A DNA stretch of 64,000 nucleotides from Mongoliimonas terrestris (GCF_001927285.1 NZ_MSIG01000005.1:248001-312000), one strand, 5' to 3'; positions 16,230 through 25,913 are shown, counted from the stretch's first letter. Program-made: numbers and translations. Notes: a model not told the origin generated them from the letters alone.

Positions 16230-16847
16230 GAGGTTGTTGGTGATCACGTCCGGGTTCTGGTAGGCGGCCGCGAACTCGAGGGCGATGCCCTCGTCGAAGT
16301 GGCGCACCACACGGGCCCGCATGCGGCCGAGCGTGACGGCCTCGCCGAGCGGCGGGCGCTGCTCCAGAGCGACGGCGGCGCCCGACAGCGACACGTCGAT
16401 GATCCGGCACCGCAGCTCTTTGCCGTCCGGCAGGATGACGTGGGAGAAGGGGTTGCGCGGCACGATGCGCTCGTGGCGGCGGTCTTCGGGCAGGTTCAGC
16501 ACATGGCGGTTGGCAAGCCAGGTGAGCTGCGAGGCCAGCTTGTCGCGCTTGCGGGCGGAGGCGTTCACCGTCATGGCGAAACCCCCGTCGAACACGCGGG
16601 TGATCTCGCCCTCGATGCGGCCGATGTGGTCCAGGTAGGCGATCACCTTCTCGCCCATGGTGCCGGAGACGGGCGTCATCAGGGCGGCGCCGCCGGGGGA
16701 CATGTCGACGACCTGGCACGGGTATTCGGTTCGGTTCGACAGCATGAAGCGGCCGAGCACATTGATCTTCACGCGCTGGAAGCGACGGCGATCCAGCTTG
16801 GGGAGCGGGCGCCGGCCTTCCTTCATCGGACGAGCAGTGGACGTCAT
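16227..16847 (-). CDS. tandem PilZ-domain protein
   Basis: A 206-aa cytoplasmic protein with two PilZ-like units. The first has RRRFQRVKINVLGRF (around residue 20) and VDMSPGGAALM; the second has DRRHERIVPR (around 120) and IDVSLSGAAVAL. The RxxxR and (D/N)xSxxG elements are the c-di-GMP-binding signature, and both units keep recognisable versions (RRFQR and DRRHER), so the protein likely senses c-di-GMP. The output is unknown. It lies upstream of and in the same direction as the cysteine peptidase gene, with 178 bp between. Confidence 0.85.
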   Translation of the reverse strand: MTSTARPMKEGRRPLPKLDRRRFQRVKINVLGRFMLSNRTEYPCQVVDMSPGGAALMTPVSGTMGEKVIAYLDHIGRIEGEITRVFDGGFAMTVNASARKRDKLASQLTWLANRHVLNLPEDRRHERIVPRNPFSHVILPDGKELRCRIIDVSLSGAAVALEQRPPLGEAVTLGRMRARVVRHFDEGIALEFAAAYQNPDVITNNL

Positions 16848-16950
16848 TCCCGAACCGTCTGGCGCAAAGGTCGAAAGAGGCGGTAGCCTCCTGGACTCTC
16901 AGCGTAGCGGCATCTTACTTAACGGTGCGTTTATTTCGCAGAAGTTGCAT

Positions 16951-17592
16951 TCATTTACGACCGCCGTCGATCACCGTCAGGTGGGCCACCTTGCGCCCCG
17001 GCATGCGGCTGGAGGCCCGCATCGAGCGGCGGAGAACGGGCGGTTCGGCGGCGGGGGCGAGGTCCGCTTCCGCGCCGGTGCGCAGGAAGGACGGGCGCTC
17101 GTCCGGCCAGATCAGCCGCAGGCTCAGCACCGGCTGGCGCACCACCGGATGGAGGCCGAGCCAGTAGGGCTGGTCCAGCGGCGCGTAGCAGCCGAGGATG
17201 CGGGTGTGGCGCGGGCCGTCGTGGCGCAGCGGCAGCAGCATGATCTCGACCGGCATCTTCTGGCCGCGCTCGTTGTGCGCCTCCAGGCCGACCACGGCCG
17301 CGGCGCCGTCCTCCACGATGGCGGCCAGCATGCAGGCGATCGCCTCGCGGTCCTTGCCGGTCCACATGTCGAGGAAGTTGCGGCCCTTGAGCTCCCGGCA
17401 GTAGGCCGCGCAGAGGCGCGTGCCGGCGAGGCGGAAGCCGTAGGTGCCCCGGTCCTGGGCCTCCAGGATGAAGGTATCGCCGAGGATGTGCCGGATGTCG
17501 CCCGGCTCGATCTCGTAGCGGGCAGGCGCCGTCCGACGGCCGCGCAGGCGGCTCCAGTAGTCGTACAGCATGCGGGTCGCAGCGTGTTTCAT
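16951..17592 (-). CDS. PAS-domain protein (PF07310-like)
   Basis: A 213-aa protein starting MKHAATRMLYDYWSRLRG, typical of the alphaproteobacterial single-PAS family. The PAS core runs about residues 25-155 (DIRHILGDTFILEAQ, YGFRLAGTRLCAAYCRELKGRNFLDMW, then LGCYAPLDQPYWLG). No output domain follows, so it probably binds a ligand or another protein. The start is uncertain: the frame is open to 17802 and an ATG at 17643 is possible, but 17592 has GCGAGG just before it and matches family N-termini. Confidence 0.75.
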   Translation of the reverse strand: MKHAATRMLYDYWSRLRGRRTAPARYEIEPGDIRHILGDTFILEAQDRGTYGFRLAGTRLCAAYCRELKGRNFLDMWTGKDREAIACMLAAIVEDGAAAVVGLEAHNERGQKMPVEIMLLPLRHDGPRHTRILGCYAPLDQPYWLGLHPVVRQPVLSLRLIWPDERPSFLRTGAEADLAPAAEPPVLRRSMRASSRMPGRKVAHLTVIDGGRK

Positions 17593-18146
17593 CCTCGCCC
17601 AATTCTCCAGGCCGGTATCATGACCGTTCGTCGGAAGCGGCATCGAAGTCCGGCCGGGCGCACGTGGGCGTCCATGCCGGCCGAAACGGCCAACCTCCGG
17701 GGCTTGTCGCCGGCCGAACCGTTTCGGCACAGGCGCTTCCCTCTTAAGACCAAACCTGATCGGGCGGAGCAGGAGGCGTGCCAGCACCCTCCGGTCGTCC
17801 ACATGGTTTTAACAAAGGCGCGCAAACCGGGCCGGCGGCCTTAACGATAAGAAGCCGCGGCCGCGATGCTGAAGCCCGCATTCCCGCCTTGGGGCAGGCG
17901 GCGGTCCCGCTTCGGGACGGGCGCGGGACGTTAACGGCCCGACGCCTCGCGTTAACGCTTTCCGGCGGCCATCGGCCGCCGTTCCGCCAGCTGCGGCGCC
18001 GTGCCGATGATTCTCCCGATTCACCGTACCGATGGTGCGCTGCCGTTGCCGACGACATGGCAAGTGTCTATGTGCCAATGTCGACGTCCAACCGCTTCGC
18101 TTCGGCCCGGCGGCAAACCTTCGTGTACCGTCGCCCGGCGAGGCCC
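17593..18146. other. gene-free divergent region between the PAS and rhomboid genes
   Basis: About 550 bp. I find no supported gene. It holds a CATGATACC stretch near 17610-17620 (minus strand), reminiscent of the dispersed-repeat ends, and must carry the promoters of both flanking genes. The rhomboid frame is open through part of it, and an alternative rhomboid start near 18057 cannot be excluded. Confidence 0.5.
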
Positions 18147-18962
18147 ATGACAGATCCGACTCTCGTTCAGCGCCGCGAGCCGGTGTTCAACCTTCCCGCC
18201 GTCGTCACCGCGCTCATCGTGGTGCTGGCGCTGATCCATCTTGTCCGCACGACGCTTCTGTGGCCGCGCCAGGACGATGCGCTGCTCCTCCTCTTCAGCT
18301 TCATTCCGGCGCGCTACGAGGCCGCCAGCCTCGGGATCGAATTCCCGGGCGGGGGCCTTGCGGAACTCTGGACGCCGATCACCTACGGCTTTCTCCACGG
18401 CGACCTGATCCATCTCGGCGTCAACTCGGTGTGGCTCGCGGCCTTCGGCAGCGCGCTCGCCTGGCGGTTCGGAGCGGGGCGCTTCCTTCTCTTCAGCCTG
18501 CTCGCCACCATGGGCGGCGCCGCCGCGCACTATCTCGCCCACAGCCACGACTTCGTGCCCATGGTGGGGGCCTCGGGTGCCATTTCGGGACATATGGCGG
18601 GGGTCTCCCGATTCATGTTCCAGTCCCGCGGGCCGCTCGCCGGCGTCGGCCGGGACCCGCGCGCCCGCTTCCAGGTGCCGGCCGTCCCGCTCTCCGGCCT
18701 GCTGGCGGACCGGCGGGTGCTCGCCTTCCTCGCCGTCTGGTTCGGCATCAACCTTCTGGCCGGCTTCGGCACGCTCGCCCTCCCGGGCGAGGAGGCGGTC
18801 GTCGCCTGGGAGGCGCACGTGGGCGGCTTCCTGGTGGGCCTGCTCACCTTCGACCTGTTCGACCCCGCCCGCGCCCCGCCGCCGGCGCGCTCCCCCAGTG
18901 GGCGGGCGGAATGGATGGACGGCTTGGACGACCCCGACGACCCGAACCGCCGGAGCGGCTGA
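18147..18962 (+). CDS. rhomboid family intramembrane serine protease
   Basis: A 271-aa inner-membrane protein with about six segments. After segment one (residues ~17-36) come the WTPITYGFLHGDLIHLGVNSVWL motif of segment two, the catalytic Ser in GASGAISG (around residue 140) and the catalytic His in WEAHVGGFLVGLL (around 225). Rhomboids cleave within membrane helices of their substrates; the target here is unknown. The acidic C-terminal tail (DDPDDPNR) is cytoplasmic. The start at 18147 has GCGAGG nearby. Confidence 0.88.
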   Translation: MTDPTLVQRREPVFNLPAVVTALIVVLALIHLVRTTLLWPRQDDALLLLFSFIPARYEAASLGIEFPGGGLAELWTPITYGFLHGDLIHLGVNSVWLAAFGSALAWRFGAGRFLLFSLLATMGGAAAHYLAHSHDFVPMVGASGAISGHMAGVSRFMFQSRGPLAGVGRDPRARFQVPAVPLSGLLADRRVLAFLAVWFGINLLAGFGTLALPGEEAVVAWEAHVGGFLVGLLTFDLFDPARAPPPARSPSGRAEWMDGLDDPDDPNRRSG

Positions 18963-19223
18963 TCCGTCACGCCGATCGCCGCTGCCGTCCGAACCGGTCG
19001 GCAGCCGCGCGCGGGTGCCGCGGATCGGACGGCTCCGCCGTCGTTCACCGGTTTTGCGGAAACTGACGATTTCCTTGCGGCCCGCGACGTTTCGCCATGG
19101 CCAGTACCTTGATCCTCAATCGATTTAGACCCATCCTTGCCTCAGGCCTGAGCGAGGGGCCGCGGATTTCGACCCTGGGGAGGGAGAAGAGATCCGGAAG
19201 GGGAGAGGGAGAGGGAGACACCG

Positions 19224-19655
19224 ATGACCGTGCAGAAGATTCTCACGTTCAAGGACGCGGGCGTGACCACCGGGGACCCGTCCATGACCATTGCCGAGGT
19301 GTGCAACCGGCTGGCCGAGCATCGCATCGGCGCGCTGGTGATGACCGACGAGCGACGCAACGTGGTGGGCATCATTTCCGAGCGCGACGTGGTCCGCGTG
19401 ATCGCCAACGGCGGCGGCGGTGCGCTCGCCGATCCGGCGAGCCGCCACATGACCCGGACGGTCACCACCTGCAATCTGCGCGACACGGTCGGCGACGTCA
19501 TGGAAAAGATGACGCGCGGACGCTTCCGCCACGTTCCGATCGTGAACAACGGCGAACTGGTCGGCATCATCTCGATCGGCGACGTGGTGAAGTACCGCAT
19601 GGCCGAGATCGAGCGGGAAGCGGCGGAGATGCGCAGCTACATCGCCACCGCCTGA
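19224..19655 (+). CDS. tandem CBS-domain protein
   Basis: A 143-aa cytoplasmic protein made only of two CBS motifs: residues ~8-63 (IGALVMTDERRNVVGIISERDVVR) and ~75-132 (FRHVPIVNNGELVGIISIGDVVK). Such pairs bind adenosine nucleotides and sense energy state. There is no catalytic domain, so a partner is likely. The start at 19224 has a long purine-rich leader with GGAGAGGGAGAGGGAGAC directly before it. Confidence 0.9.
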   Translation: MTVQKILTFKDAGVTTGDPSMTIAEVCNRLAEHRIGALVMTDERRNVVGIISERDVVRVIANGGGGALADPASRHMTRTVTTCNLRDTVGDVMEKMTRGRFRHVPIVNNGELVGIISIGDVVKYRMAEIEREAAEMRSYIATA

Positions 19656-19778
19656 CACATAGGGCCGCGCCGTCGCCTCCGGGCGGCGGTGCGGTAAGCG
19701 CCGCGCCGACATCCGCTCGGCCGCCGGCGCCGGCACCGCCCGTCCCGATCACCTGGGGTCCGTGCGGGGGAGGGGCGG

Positions 19779-20789
19779 TCAGGCCAGCGTCTTGATCAGG
19801 TCCCGGATTTCCGCCACCTGCCGCGTGGCCGCCTCGTAGCCGATGTCGATCGCCTCGGCGGCCCGATGGAATTCAAAGAGGCCGATGCGACCGAGCCGCG
19901 GCCCGATGGTGAGGTCCGGCGGATCGCCGGCCAGTCGCGCCCGGGTGATGCGGTCCTGGATGATGTTGAAGGCCTCCATCATCACGCCCGGAATGCCCGG
20001 CAACCCCTTCCCGTCGCCGCCCACCACCGTCCGCAGCCAGGTCTGGCGCGGGCGCGGCGCCGGATCGCCCGCTTCGGGCAGGTGATCGATCGGCCCCGGC
20101 GGCAGATGATGGTGGATGACGGCGCCCTTGCCGAAGGTGTCGGTGCCGAGGTTGACGGCGATCACCAGCCGCGCCCCTTGGGCCCGCGACACCGAGACCG
20201 GCACCGGATTGACCAGCGCGCCGTCCACCAGCCAGCGCCCGCCCACCGTCACCGGCGTGAACAGGCCCGGCAGCGCGTAGGACGCCCGCATGGCCTCGGT
20301 GATGGACCCGGACGAGAGCCAGATTTCGTGCCCGGTCCCGAGCTCCGTGGCGACCGCCGTGAAGTCCCGCGGCAGATCCTCCACCCGGACGGTGCCGAGA
20401 TGATCGTCGAGCAGGGTGCGCAGGCGCCGCCCGCCGATGAGGCCGTGGCCGTTCAGCGACAGGTCCATGAGGGACAGCATGCGCCGCTTGGTGATCTGGC
20501 GGGCGAAGGCCTCCAACTCGTCGAGCCGCCCGGCGAGCCAGCAGCCGCCGACGACCGCCCCGATGGAGGTCCCGGCAACCGCGTCGACGTCGATGCGCGC
20601 CTCCGTCAGGGCGCGCAGAACGCCGATATGCGCCCACCCGCGCGCCGACCCGCCGCCGAGCGCAAGGCCGATCCGAGGCCGGAAAGCGGGCGCCTCGTCG
20701 GGCGGAGGATGGTCGGGCGCGGAAGGCGTGTCGGAGCCGCCGGCGCGCGGCGTCCTGGTCCAGAAGCGGGAAACGGCGTCGAGCATCAT
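19779..20789 (-). CDS. patatin-like phospholipase (RssA-type)
   Basis: A 336-aa serine lipase-like protein. The oxyanion-hole motif is LGGGSARGWAHIGVLRAL (around residue 45), the nucleophile elbow is GTSIG (around 75) and the dyad Asp is in WLVDGALVNPVPV (around 190), all three expected patatin blocks. The substrate is probably phospholipid or acyl ester and the location cytoplasmic or peripheral. Start: GAGGGG stands five bases before the ATG at 20789; a GTG at 20795 opens the same frame. A ~60-residue tail after the patatin core holds no further motif. Confidence 0.88.
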   Translation of the reverse strand: MMLDAVSRFWTRTPRAGGSDTPSAPDHPPPDEAPAFRPRIGLALGGGSARGWAHIGVLRALTEARIDVDAVAGTSIGAVVGGCWLAGRLDELEAFARQITKRRMLSLMDLSLNGHGLIGGRRLRTLLDDHLGTVRVEDLPRDFTAVATELGTGHEIWLSSGSITEAMRASYALPGLFTPVTVGGRWLVDGALVNPVPVSVSRAQGARLVIAVNLGTDTFGKGAVIHHHLPPGPIDHLPEAGDPAPRPRQTWLRTVVGGDGKGLPGIPGVMMEAFNIIQDRITRARLAGDPPDLTIGPRLGRIGLFEFHRAAEAIDIGYEAATRQVAEIRDLIKTLA

Positions 20790-20899
20790 CGCCACCCCTC
20801 GGGGGTCATGGCGAAGTCTAGGGTCGAACGTCCGAACAAAGCATCAAGACGATGGGATGGATGGACGGGGCGGGCGTTCGCGCGTCGGCCCCGGTCCCC

Positions 20900-21382
20900 T
20901 TACGGCTTGCCGTAGACGTCCGACGGATCGAACCGGCGTTCGCCGCCCGCGTGCTCCAGCCGCACCGGGCCGTCCGCCGCCCGCTGGCCGAGGGGCACGC
21001 GGCGGTAGAAGCACGACACCTGCCCGGTGTGGCATGTGGCGCCATGGCCTTCCACCCGCACGGCCATCACCAGGGCGTCCTGGTCGCAGTCGACGCGAAG
21101 CTCCGTCACCTTCTGGACGTTGCCGCTGGTCGCGCCCTTGTGCCAGAGCTCCTGGCGCGACCGGCTCCAGTACCAGCCCTCGCCGGTCTCGATGGTGAGC
21201 GCCAAGCTCTCGGCGTTCATGTGGCCGACCATCAGCACCTGGCCGCTGTCCGCGTCGACGGTCACGCATGTGAGCGTGCCGTCCGGTCCGAACTTCGGGC
21301 TGAAAACGAGACCGCCCTCGCGATCCGCCTTCGACAGGGTCGGCGGCGCGGCGAGGGCGGGGGAGGCGGGGTCGGCTGTCAT
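20900..21382 (-). CDS. hisI: phosphoribosyl-AMP cyclohydrolase
   Basis: A 160-aa enzyme that opens the adenine ring of phosphoribosyl-AMP in histidine synthesis. Family blocks are LMVGHMNAESLALTIETGEGWYWSRSR, LWHKGATSGN and the metal-binding DCDQDALVM...HTGQVSCFYRR with conserved Asp and Cys residues. It is the separate HisI type, without the HisE pyrophosphohydrolase domain. The N-terminus extends about 25 residues before the core. It lies 49 bp downstream of folE on the same strand and may be co-transcribed. Confidence 0.95.
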   Translation of the reverse strand: MTADPASPALAAPPTLSKADREGGLVFSPKFGPDGTLTCVTVDADSGQVLMVGHMNAESLALTIETGEGWYWSRSRQELWHKGATSGNVQKVTELRVDCDQDALVMAVRVEGHGATCHTGQVSCFYRRVPLGQRAADGPVRLEHAGGERRFDPSDVYGKP

Positions 21383-21431
21383 CGGCGGGCTCTGGACGGT
21401 CTTAAGCGGAAAACGCCGCCCGCCCGGCCGG

Positions 21432-22067
21432 TCAGCGTCCGGCGCGCAGGAGCGTCATGAAGCGGACCTGCTCCGCCGGATCGTCGCGGAACACGCCCGT
21501 GAACTGGGTCGTGATGGTCGACGAGCCGACCTTCTGGACGCCGCGCATCGACATGCACATGTGCTCGGCCTCGATCATCACGGCGATGCCGCGTGGCTTC
21601 AGCCCCTCGTCAATGGAGGACACGATCTCGGCGGTCAAGGTCTCCTGCGTCTGCAGGCGGCGGGCGAACACGTCCACCAGCCGGGCGAGCTTGGAGAGCC
21701 CGACGACGCCCTCGGCCGGATAGTAGGCGATGTGCGCCTTGCCGACGAAGGGCACCATGTGGTGCTCGCAGTGGGAATAGAAGGGAATGTCGCGGACGAG
21801 CACGATGTCGTCGTAGCCGGCGACCTCCTGGAACACCCGCTGCATCATGGCGGCCGGGTCTTCGCTGTAGCCCTTGAACAGCTCGCCATAAGCCTTCGCG
21901 ACCCGCCTCGGCGTGTCGAGCAGGCCCTCGCGGTCCGGGTCGTCGCCCGCCCACGCGATCAGCGTGCGGACAGCCGCCTCGGCCTCTTCGCGCGTCGGGC
22001 GGACGACCGGCCGCTTCGCCGTCTCAGTGCGGTTGACCAAGCCTGCGGGGGTCAGGATGGCGTCCAT
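21432..22067 (-). CDS. folE: GTP cyclohydrolase I
   Basis: A 211-aa enzyme that forms dihydroneopterin triphosphate from GTP, the first step of folate synthesis. The Zn-binding [12 protein letters not shown] (Cys and His), the [32 protein letters not shown] segment and the second Zn Cys in [11 protein letters not shown] are complete, so it should be a zinc-type FolE. The start at 22067 (MDAILTPAG) matches family length; the longer frame to 22199 is not needed. hisI follows. Confidence 0.95.
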   Translation of the reverse strand: MDAILTPAGLVNRTETAKRPVVRPTREEAEAAVRTLIAWAGDDPDREGLLDTPRRVAKAYGELFKGYSEDPAAMMQRVFQEVAGYDDIVLVRDIPFYSHCEHHMVPFVGKAHIAYYPAEGVVGLSKLARLVDVFARRLQTQETLTAEIVSSIDEGLKPRGIAVMIEAEHMCMSMRGVQKVGSSTITTQFTGVFRDDPAEQVRFMTLLRAGR

Positions 22068-22293
22068 GCGGGATCCTCGTGCAGTACGTTCTTCCACCCT
22101 GATACGCCTCAGCCTTGTGGTCGGACCATCAGAAAACGACCGTCCGTCGATCGACAGGGCCGAACATTCGAGTGCCGACGACGGTGGTTGTCCCCTCACC
22201 CAACGCCTATATACTCAGCAGACAGGCCCCGCGAAAGGCCGCGGCTCGCCTTGAGCCGATCACAGAACCGTTGAGCGCCGTCGGATTCTCGTC

Positions 22294-22767
22294 ATGATCG
22301 ATGACATCTACAATGCAAAGATTCTCGACTTTGCCGGCAACATCCCGCGGCTCGGCCGGCTTGAGAACCCCGACGCGTCGGCAAAGGCCCATTCAAAGCT
22401 CTGCGGTTCCACGGTGGTGGTCGACCTGAAGGCGGCGGACGGGGTCGTGGTGGATTTCGCCCACGATGTGAAGGCCTGCGCCCTCGGACAGGCGTCCTCG
22501 TCCATCATGGCACGCACCGTGGTGGGGTCGAGCGCCGCCGAACTCAGGGCACTCCGCGACACCATGCGGCGCATGCTGAAAGAGAACGGCCCGCCGCCCG
22601 AAGGCCGCTTCGAGGACTTCCGCTACCTGGAACCCGTGCGCGACTATAAGGCGCGCCACGCATCCACCCTTCTGACCTTCGACGCGATCGTGGACTGCCT
22701 CGACCAGATCGAGGCCCGTGCTGCGTCCGGCGTCCCCGAACAGGCAGCCGCCGGCGCGGCGGTCTGA
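22294..22767 (+). CDS. iron-sulfur cluster assembly scaffold protein (IscU/NifU N-terminal-like)
   Basis: A 157-aa protein of the scaffold family that holds nascent Fe-S clusters. It begins MIDDIYNAKILDFAGNIPR and carries HSKLCGSTVVVDL (cysteine in the first conserved site) and CALGQASSS (second site). The third cysteine is seen as IVDCLDQI. Conserved cysteines support cluster binding. The yidD gene follows after only 3 bp (stop at 22767, start at 22771), implying coupled translation; this pair is common in Hyphomicrobiales. Confidence 0.88.
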   Translation: MIDDIYNAKILDFAGNIPRLGRLENPDASAKAHSKLCGSTVVVDLKAADGVVVDFAHDVKACALGQASSSIMARTVVGSSAAELRALRDTMRRMLKENGPPPEGRFEDFRYLEPVRDYKARHASTLLTFDAIVDCLDQIEARAASGVPEQAAAGAAV

Positions 22768-22770
22768 GCC

Positions 22771-23220
22771 ATGGGCGCCCACTCGGCGCCGGCCGTGCCG
22801 CCGACGGACGGTCCAGCCCCGTGCGCCTGCGGCCGGCACCATGATCCGCAGAGCCGAACCGTCGGCGACCCCCTCGCGCCGTCCGCCGCGCCGGCCCCTT
22901 TGCCGACGGCCCGGCGCCCCGTGCGCTTCCTCGCCCATCTCCTGATCCGCACCTATCAGTTGACGCTCTCCGGCCTCTCCGGCCGGCAATGCCGCCACCT
23001 GCCGACCTGCTCGGCCTACACGGACGAGGCGATCCAGCGCCACGGCTTCTGGGCGGGCGGCTGGATCGGCCTTGCCCGGGTCGTCCGCTGCCATCCGTGG
23101 GGCTCGTCCGGCTTCGATCCGGTCCCCGCGGCCCTCGATCCGACCTACCGCTGGTGGGCGCCCTGGCGCGGGGCGCGCTGGACCGGCCGGCACATCGACC
23201 CGGCGACCCGGCTCGACTGA
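22771..23220 (+). CDS. yidD: membrane protein insertion efficiency factor YidD
   Basis: A 149-aa protein whose C-terminal two-thirds is the YidD domain: LIRTYQLTLSGLSGRQCRHLPTCSAYTDEAIQRHGFWAGG and RVVRCHPWGSSGFDPVP, with the four invariant cysteines and charged residues. It helps YidC insert inner-membrane proteins and lies at the membrane face. The N-terminal ~50 residues are Ala/Pro-rich and longer than usual, so the true start may lie further in, although the spacing from the upstream gene supports 22771. Confidence 0.88.
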   Translation: MGAHSAPAVPPTDGPAPCACGRHHDPQSRTVGDPLAPSAAPAPLPTARRPVRFLAHLLIRTYQLTLSGLSGRQCRHLPTCSAYTDEAIQRHGFWAGGWIGLARVVRCHPWGSSGFDPVPAALDPTYRWWAPWRGARWTGRHIDPATRLD

Positions 23221-23250
23221 ACACCCGTTCCCGTCCCGGCCAACGACGCC

Positions 23251-24750
23251 TCAGTCCACGCCGCGGGCCGCCGGCTCCGGATTCGCCTCGGCGGCGGCCG
23301 CCGCCTGGGCGCCGCGTCCGGAGACGGACGACCCGGCGTCGGGCGCCAGCCGCAGGAAGAGCACCGGCGCCACCAGGGCGATGACCGACACCACCAGGAA
23401 CGCCGGCGTGAAGTCGTCCGCCACCAGCATCGTATCGCCGCGCGCCGAGCGGGTGAACTCCAGGACGCCGGCGGCGACGGAGACGCCGAGCGCGATGGCG
23501 ATCTGCTGCGTGACGCTGGAAAAGCTCGTCGCCTGGCTCATGGCCCTGCCATCGAGGTCCGCGTAGGCGAGGGCGTTGAGGGCGGTGAACTGCAGCGAGC
23601 GGAAGAAGCCGCCGACGAGGAGCACGGTGAAGATCACCGCGCCGGGCGTCGCCTCGGTGAAGAGGGCGGTGATCGCCAGGAACACGGTGGAGATGATGCC
23701 GTTCGCCACCAGCACGTTGCGGAAGCCGAGGCGGCGAAGGATGGGCGGCGCGGTGAACTTCATCAGGATGGCGCCCGCCGCCGCCGCGAACGTCAGCGAG
23801 CCGGACGCGAAGGCCGTCATGCCGAAGCCGATCTGCAGCATGAGGGGGAGGAGGAAGGGCAGGGCGCCGATGCCGACCCGGAAGAACAGGCCGCCCACGA
23901 TGGCGGCCCGATAGGTCGGCACCCGCAGGAGACGCAGGTCGATCAGCGGATGCTCCACCCGTCGCGAATGGATCACATAGGCGATCAGCGACGCGAGCCC
24001 GAGCCCGATCATGGTGCCCACCACCTCGTTCGGCAGGAGGCCGATGCCGCTCGCCGCAAGGCCGAACACGAAGCCCGCCAGCCCGAAGCCGGAGAGGAGG
24101 AAGCCCGTGGAGTCGAGCTTCGGCACGTCCTCCTCGCGCAGATTGGCGATGTAGACGGAGACGAGCACGAAGCCGAGCACGCCGATCGGCACGTTGATCC
24201 AGAAGATCCACCGCCAATCGAACCAGGTGGTGATGAAGCCGCCGACGGGCGGGCCGAGCATGGGCCCGATCAGGCCGGGTATCGTCAGCCAGGAGAGCGC
24301 GCGCAGATAGTCCTTCTTCTCCACCGAGCGGAGAAGCACCAGCCGGCCGACCGGCACCATCATGGCGCCGCCCATGCCCTGCACCACCCGCGCCGCCACG
24401 AACCCTTCCAGCGACGACGACAGCCCGCAGAGCACCGATCCCGCCACGAACACCACGATCGCCAGCCGGAACACCGTCCGCGCGCCGAACCGGTCTGCCA
24501 TCCAGCCGGAGACCGGCGTGAAGATCGCGATGGAGAGGAGGTAGCTCGTGAAGGCGAGCTTCAGGGCGATCGGATCCACCCCGAGATCCACCGCGATGGC
24601 GGGCAGCGACGTCGCCACCACGGAGGAATCCAGGTTCTCCATGAAGAGCGCGCAGGCGACGATGAGGGGGATGAGCATGAAGCAACCGAGCTGTGGACGA
24701 CCGGACATATGGACCATGGACGTCTTCAGGTCGAGCCATCCGATTCCCAT
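23251..24750 (-). CDS. DHA2-family MFS drug exporter
   Basis: A 499-aa inner-membrane transporter with about 14 predicted segments, the EmrB/QacA type, driven by the proton gradient. It has the FMENLDSSVVATSLPAIA motif in segment one, GWMADRFGARTVF (motif A) after segment two and the GPMLGPPVGGFI antiporter motif (motif C) in segment five. The cargo is unknown. The first ATG at 24750 lacks a strong ribosome site; ATGs at 24717 and 24708 are alternatives. No regulator is adjacent. Confidence 0.85.
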   Translation of the reverse strand: MGIGWLDLKTSMVHMSGRPQLGCFMLIPLIVACALFMENLDSSVVATSLPAIAVDLGVDPIALKLAFTSYLLSIAIFTPVSGWMADRFGARTVFRLAIVVFVAGSVLCGLSSSLEGFVAARVVQGMGGAMMVPVGRLVLLRSVEKKDYLRALSWLTIPGLIGPMLGPPVGGFITTWFDWRWIFWINVPIGVLGFVLVSVYIANLREEDVPKLDSTGFLLSGFGLAGFVFGLAASGIGLLPNEVVGTMIGLGLASLIAYVIHSRRVEHPLIDLRLLRVPTYRAAIVGGLFFRVGIGALPFLLPLMLQIGFGMTAFASGSLTFAAAAGAILMKFTAPPILRRLGFRNVLVANGIISTVFLAITALFTEATPGAVIFTVLLVGGFFRSLQFTALNALAYADLDGRAMSQATSFSSVTQQIAIALGVSVAAGVLEFTRSARGDTMLVADDFTPAFLVVSVIALVAPVLFLRLAPDAGSSVSGRGAQAAAAAEANPEPAARGVD

Positions 24751-24936
24751 GCATGCCGGTCGGTTTTGCCGCTCGACTCGGGTCCCGGCAGGGTCATTTG
24801 CAATTTTTATCGATGAGCCGGATTCATCATATGCTGAATAAAATTAAGCAGTAATGTCGTTGACATAACTTCCGATATCACCACGATTGCGCGACGCAAG
24901 TGCATTGCCTTGCGGGAGGAATGTTGGGAGGAGTCC

Positions 24937-25908
24937 ATGTTGTTTAAATCCTTGTATGGCGGCCTTCTGGTCGCCATAGGGGTCCTTGCGTTCGGCGTAC
25001 AGGCGAATGCAGACCCGGTCACCCTGACCATCAGCCATTCCAGCCCGGTGACGAGCCACTGGGGCGTCGCGGCGACCACCTTCGCCAAGACCGTCGAGGA
25101 GAAGAGCGGCGGGCGGTACAAGGTCATGGTCCAGCGTCTGGACAACGAGCGCGAGGGCATGGAGAGCGTGCAGCTCGGCTCTCAGGAGTTCGCCTACGGC
25201 TCCACCGGGCCGGCCGGAAACTTCGTGCCGGAGGTGCGCGTCTTCGACATTCCCTTCCTCTTTACCGACTACGCCCACGCACGCGGCGTGCTCGACGGCG
25301 AGATCGGCCAGTCCGTGCTCGCCAAGTTCGAAGGCGCCGGCATGATCGGCATGGCCTTCGGCGAGAACGGCTTCCGCCATCTCACCACCACGAACCGCGT
25401 GGTCGGCCAGCCGGCCGATGCCAAGGGCCTGAAGATCCGCACCATGGAGAACAAGGTCCACATGGCGGCCTGGTCGGCTGCCGGCATCCTGCCGACGCCG
25501 ATGGCCTTCTCCGAACTGCCGACCGCCCTCCAGCAGGGTGTCGTCGACGGCCAGGAGAACCCGATCCCGATCATTCTCGCCAACAATTTCGACCAGCTTC
25601 AGAAGCACCTCTACCTCACCGGCCACGTCTACTCGCCCGGCCTCCTCGTCGGCAACCCGGACTTCCTGAACGGGCTCTCCCCGGAGGACCGGGCGATCTT
25701 CGACGCCGCCGCCCTGGAAGCCGTGAAGGCCAACCGGGCGAAGGTGGAGGAGGACGAGAAGAACGGCATCGCGGAGCTGAAGTCCCGCGGCATGGATGTC
25801 CAGGAGGTCGACCGCACAGAGTTCCTCGCGGCCATGGCCGGCGCCATGCCGGACTTCGAGTCCCAGTTCGGCGCCGAGCTCATCCAGAAGATCCGCGATT
25901 GGAAGTGA
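24937..25908 (+). CDS. dctP: TRAP transporter substrate-binding protein DctP
   Basis: A 323-aa periplasmic solute-binding protein with a signal peptide (residues ~1-24). The family-typical IPFLFTDYAHARGVLDGEIG, GLKIRTMENKVHMAAWSAAGILPTPMAFSELPTALQQGVVDGQEN and the conserved Arg that binds a carboxylate are present. The likely ligand is an organic acid, unproven. The start at 24937 has GGGAGGAG before it. It is first in an operon with dctQ (5-bp gap) and dctM. Confidence 0.93.
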   Translation: MLFKSLYGGLLVAIGVLAFGVQANADPVTLTISHSSPVTSHWGVAATTFAKTVEEKSGGRYKVMVQRLDNEREGMESVQLGSQEFAYGSTGPAGNFVPEVRVFDIPFLFTDYAHARGVLDGEIGQSVLAKFEGAGMIGMAFGENGFRHLTTTNRVVGQPADAKGLKIRTMENKVHMAAWSAAGILPTPMAFSELPTALQQGVVDGQENPIPIILANNFDQLQKHLYLTGHVYSPGLLVGNPDFLNGLSPEDRAIFDAAALEAVKANRAKVEEDEKNGIAELKSRGMDVQEVDRTEFLAAMAGAMPDFESQFGAELIQKIRDWK

Positions 25909-25913
25909 TCCCG

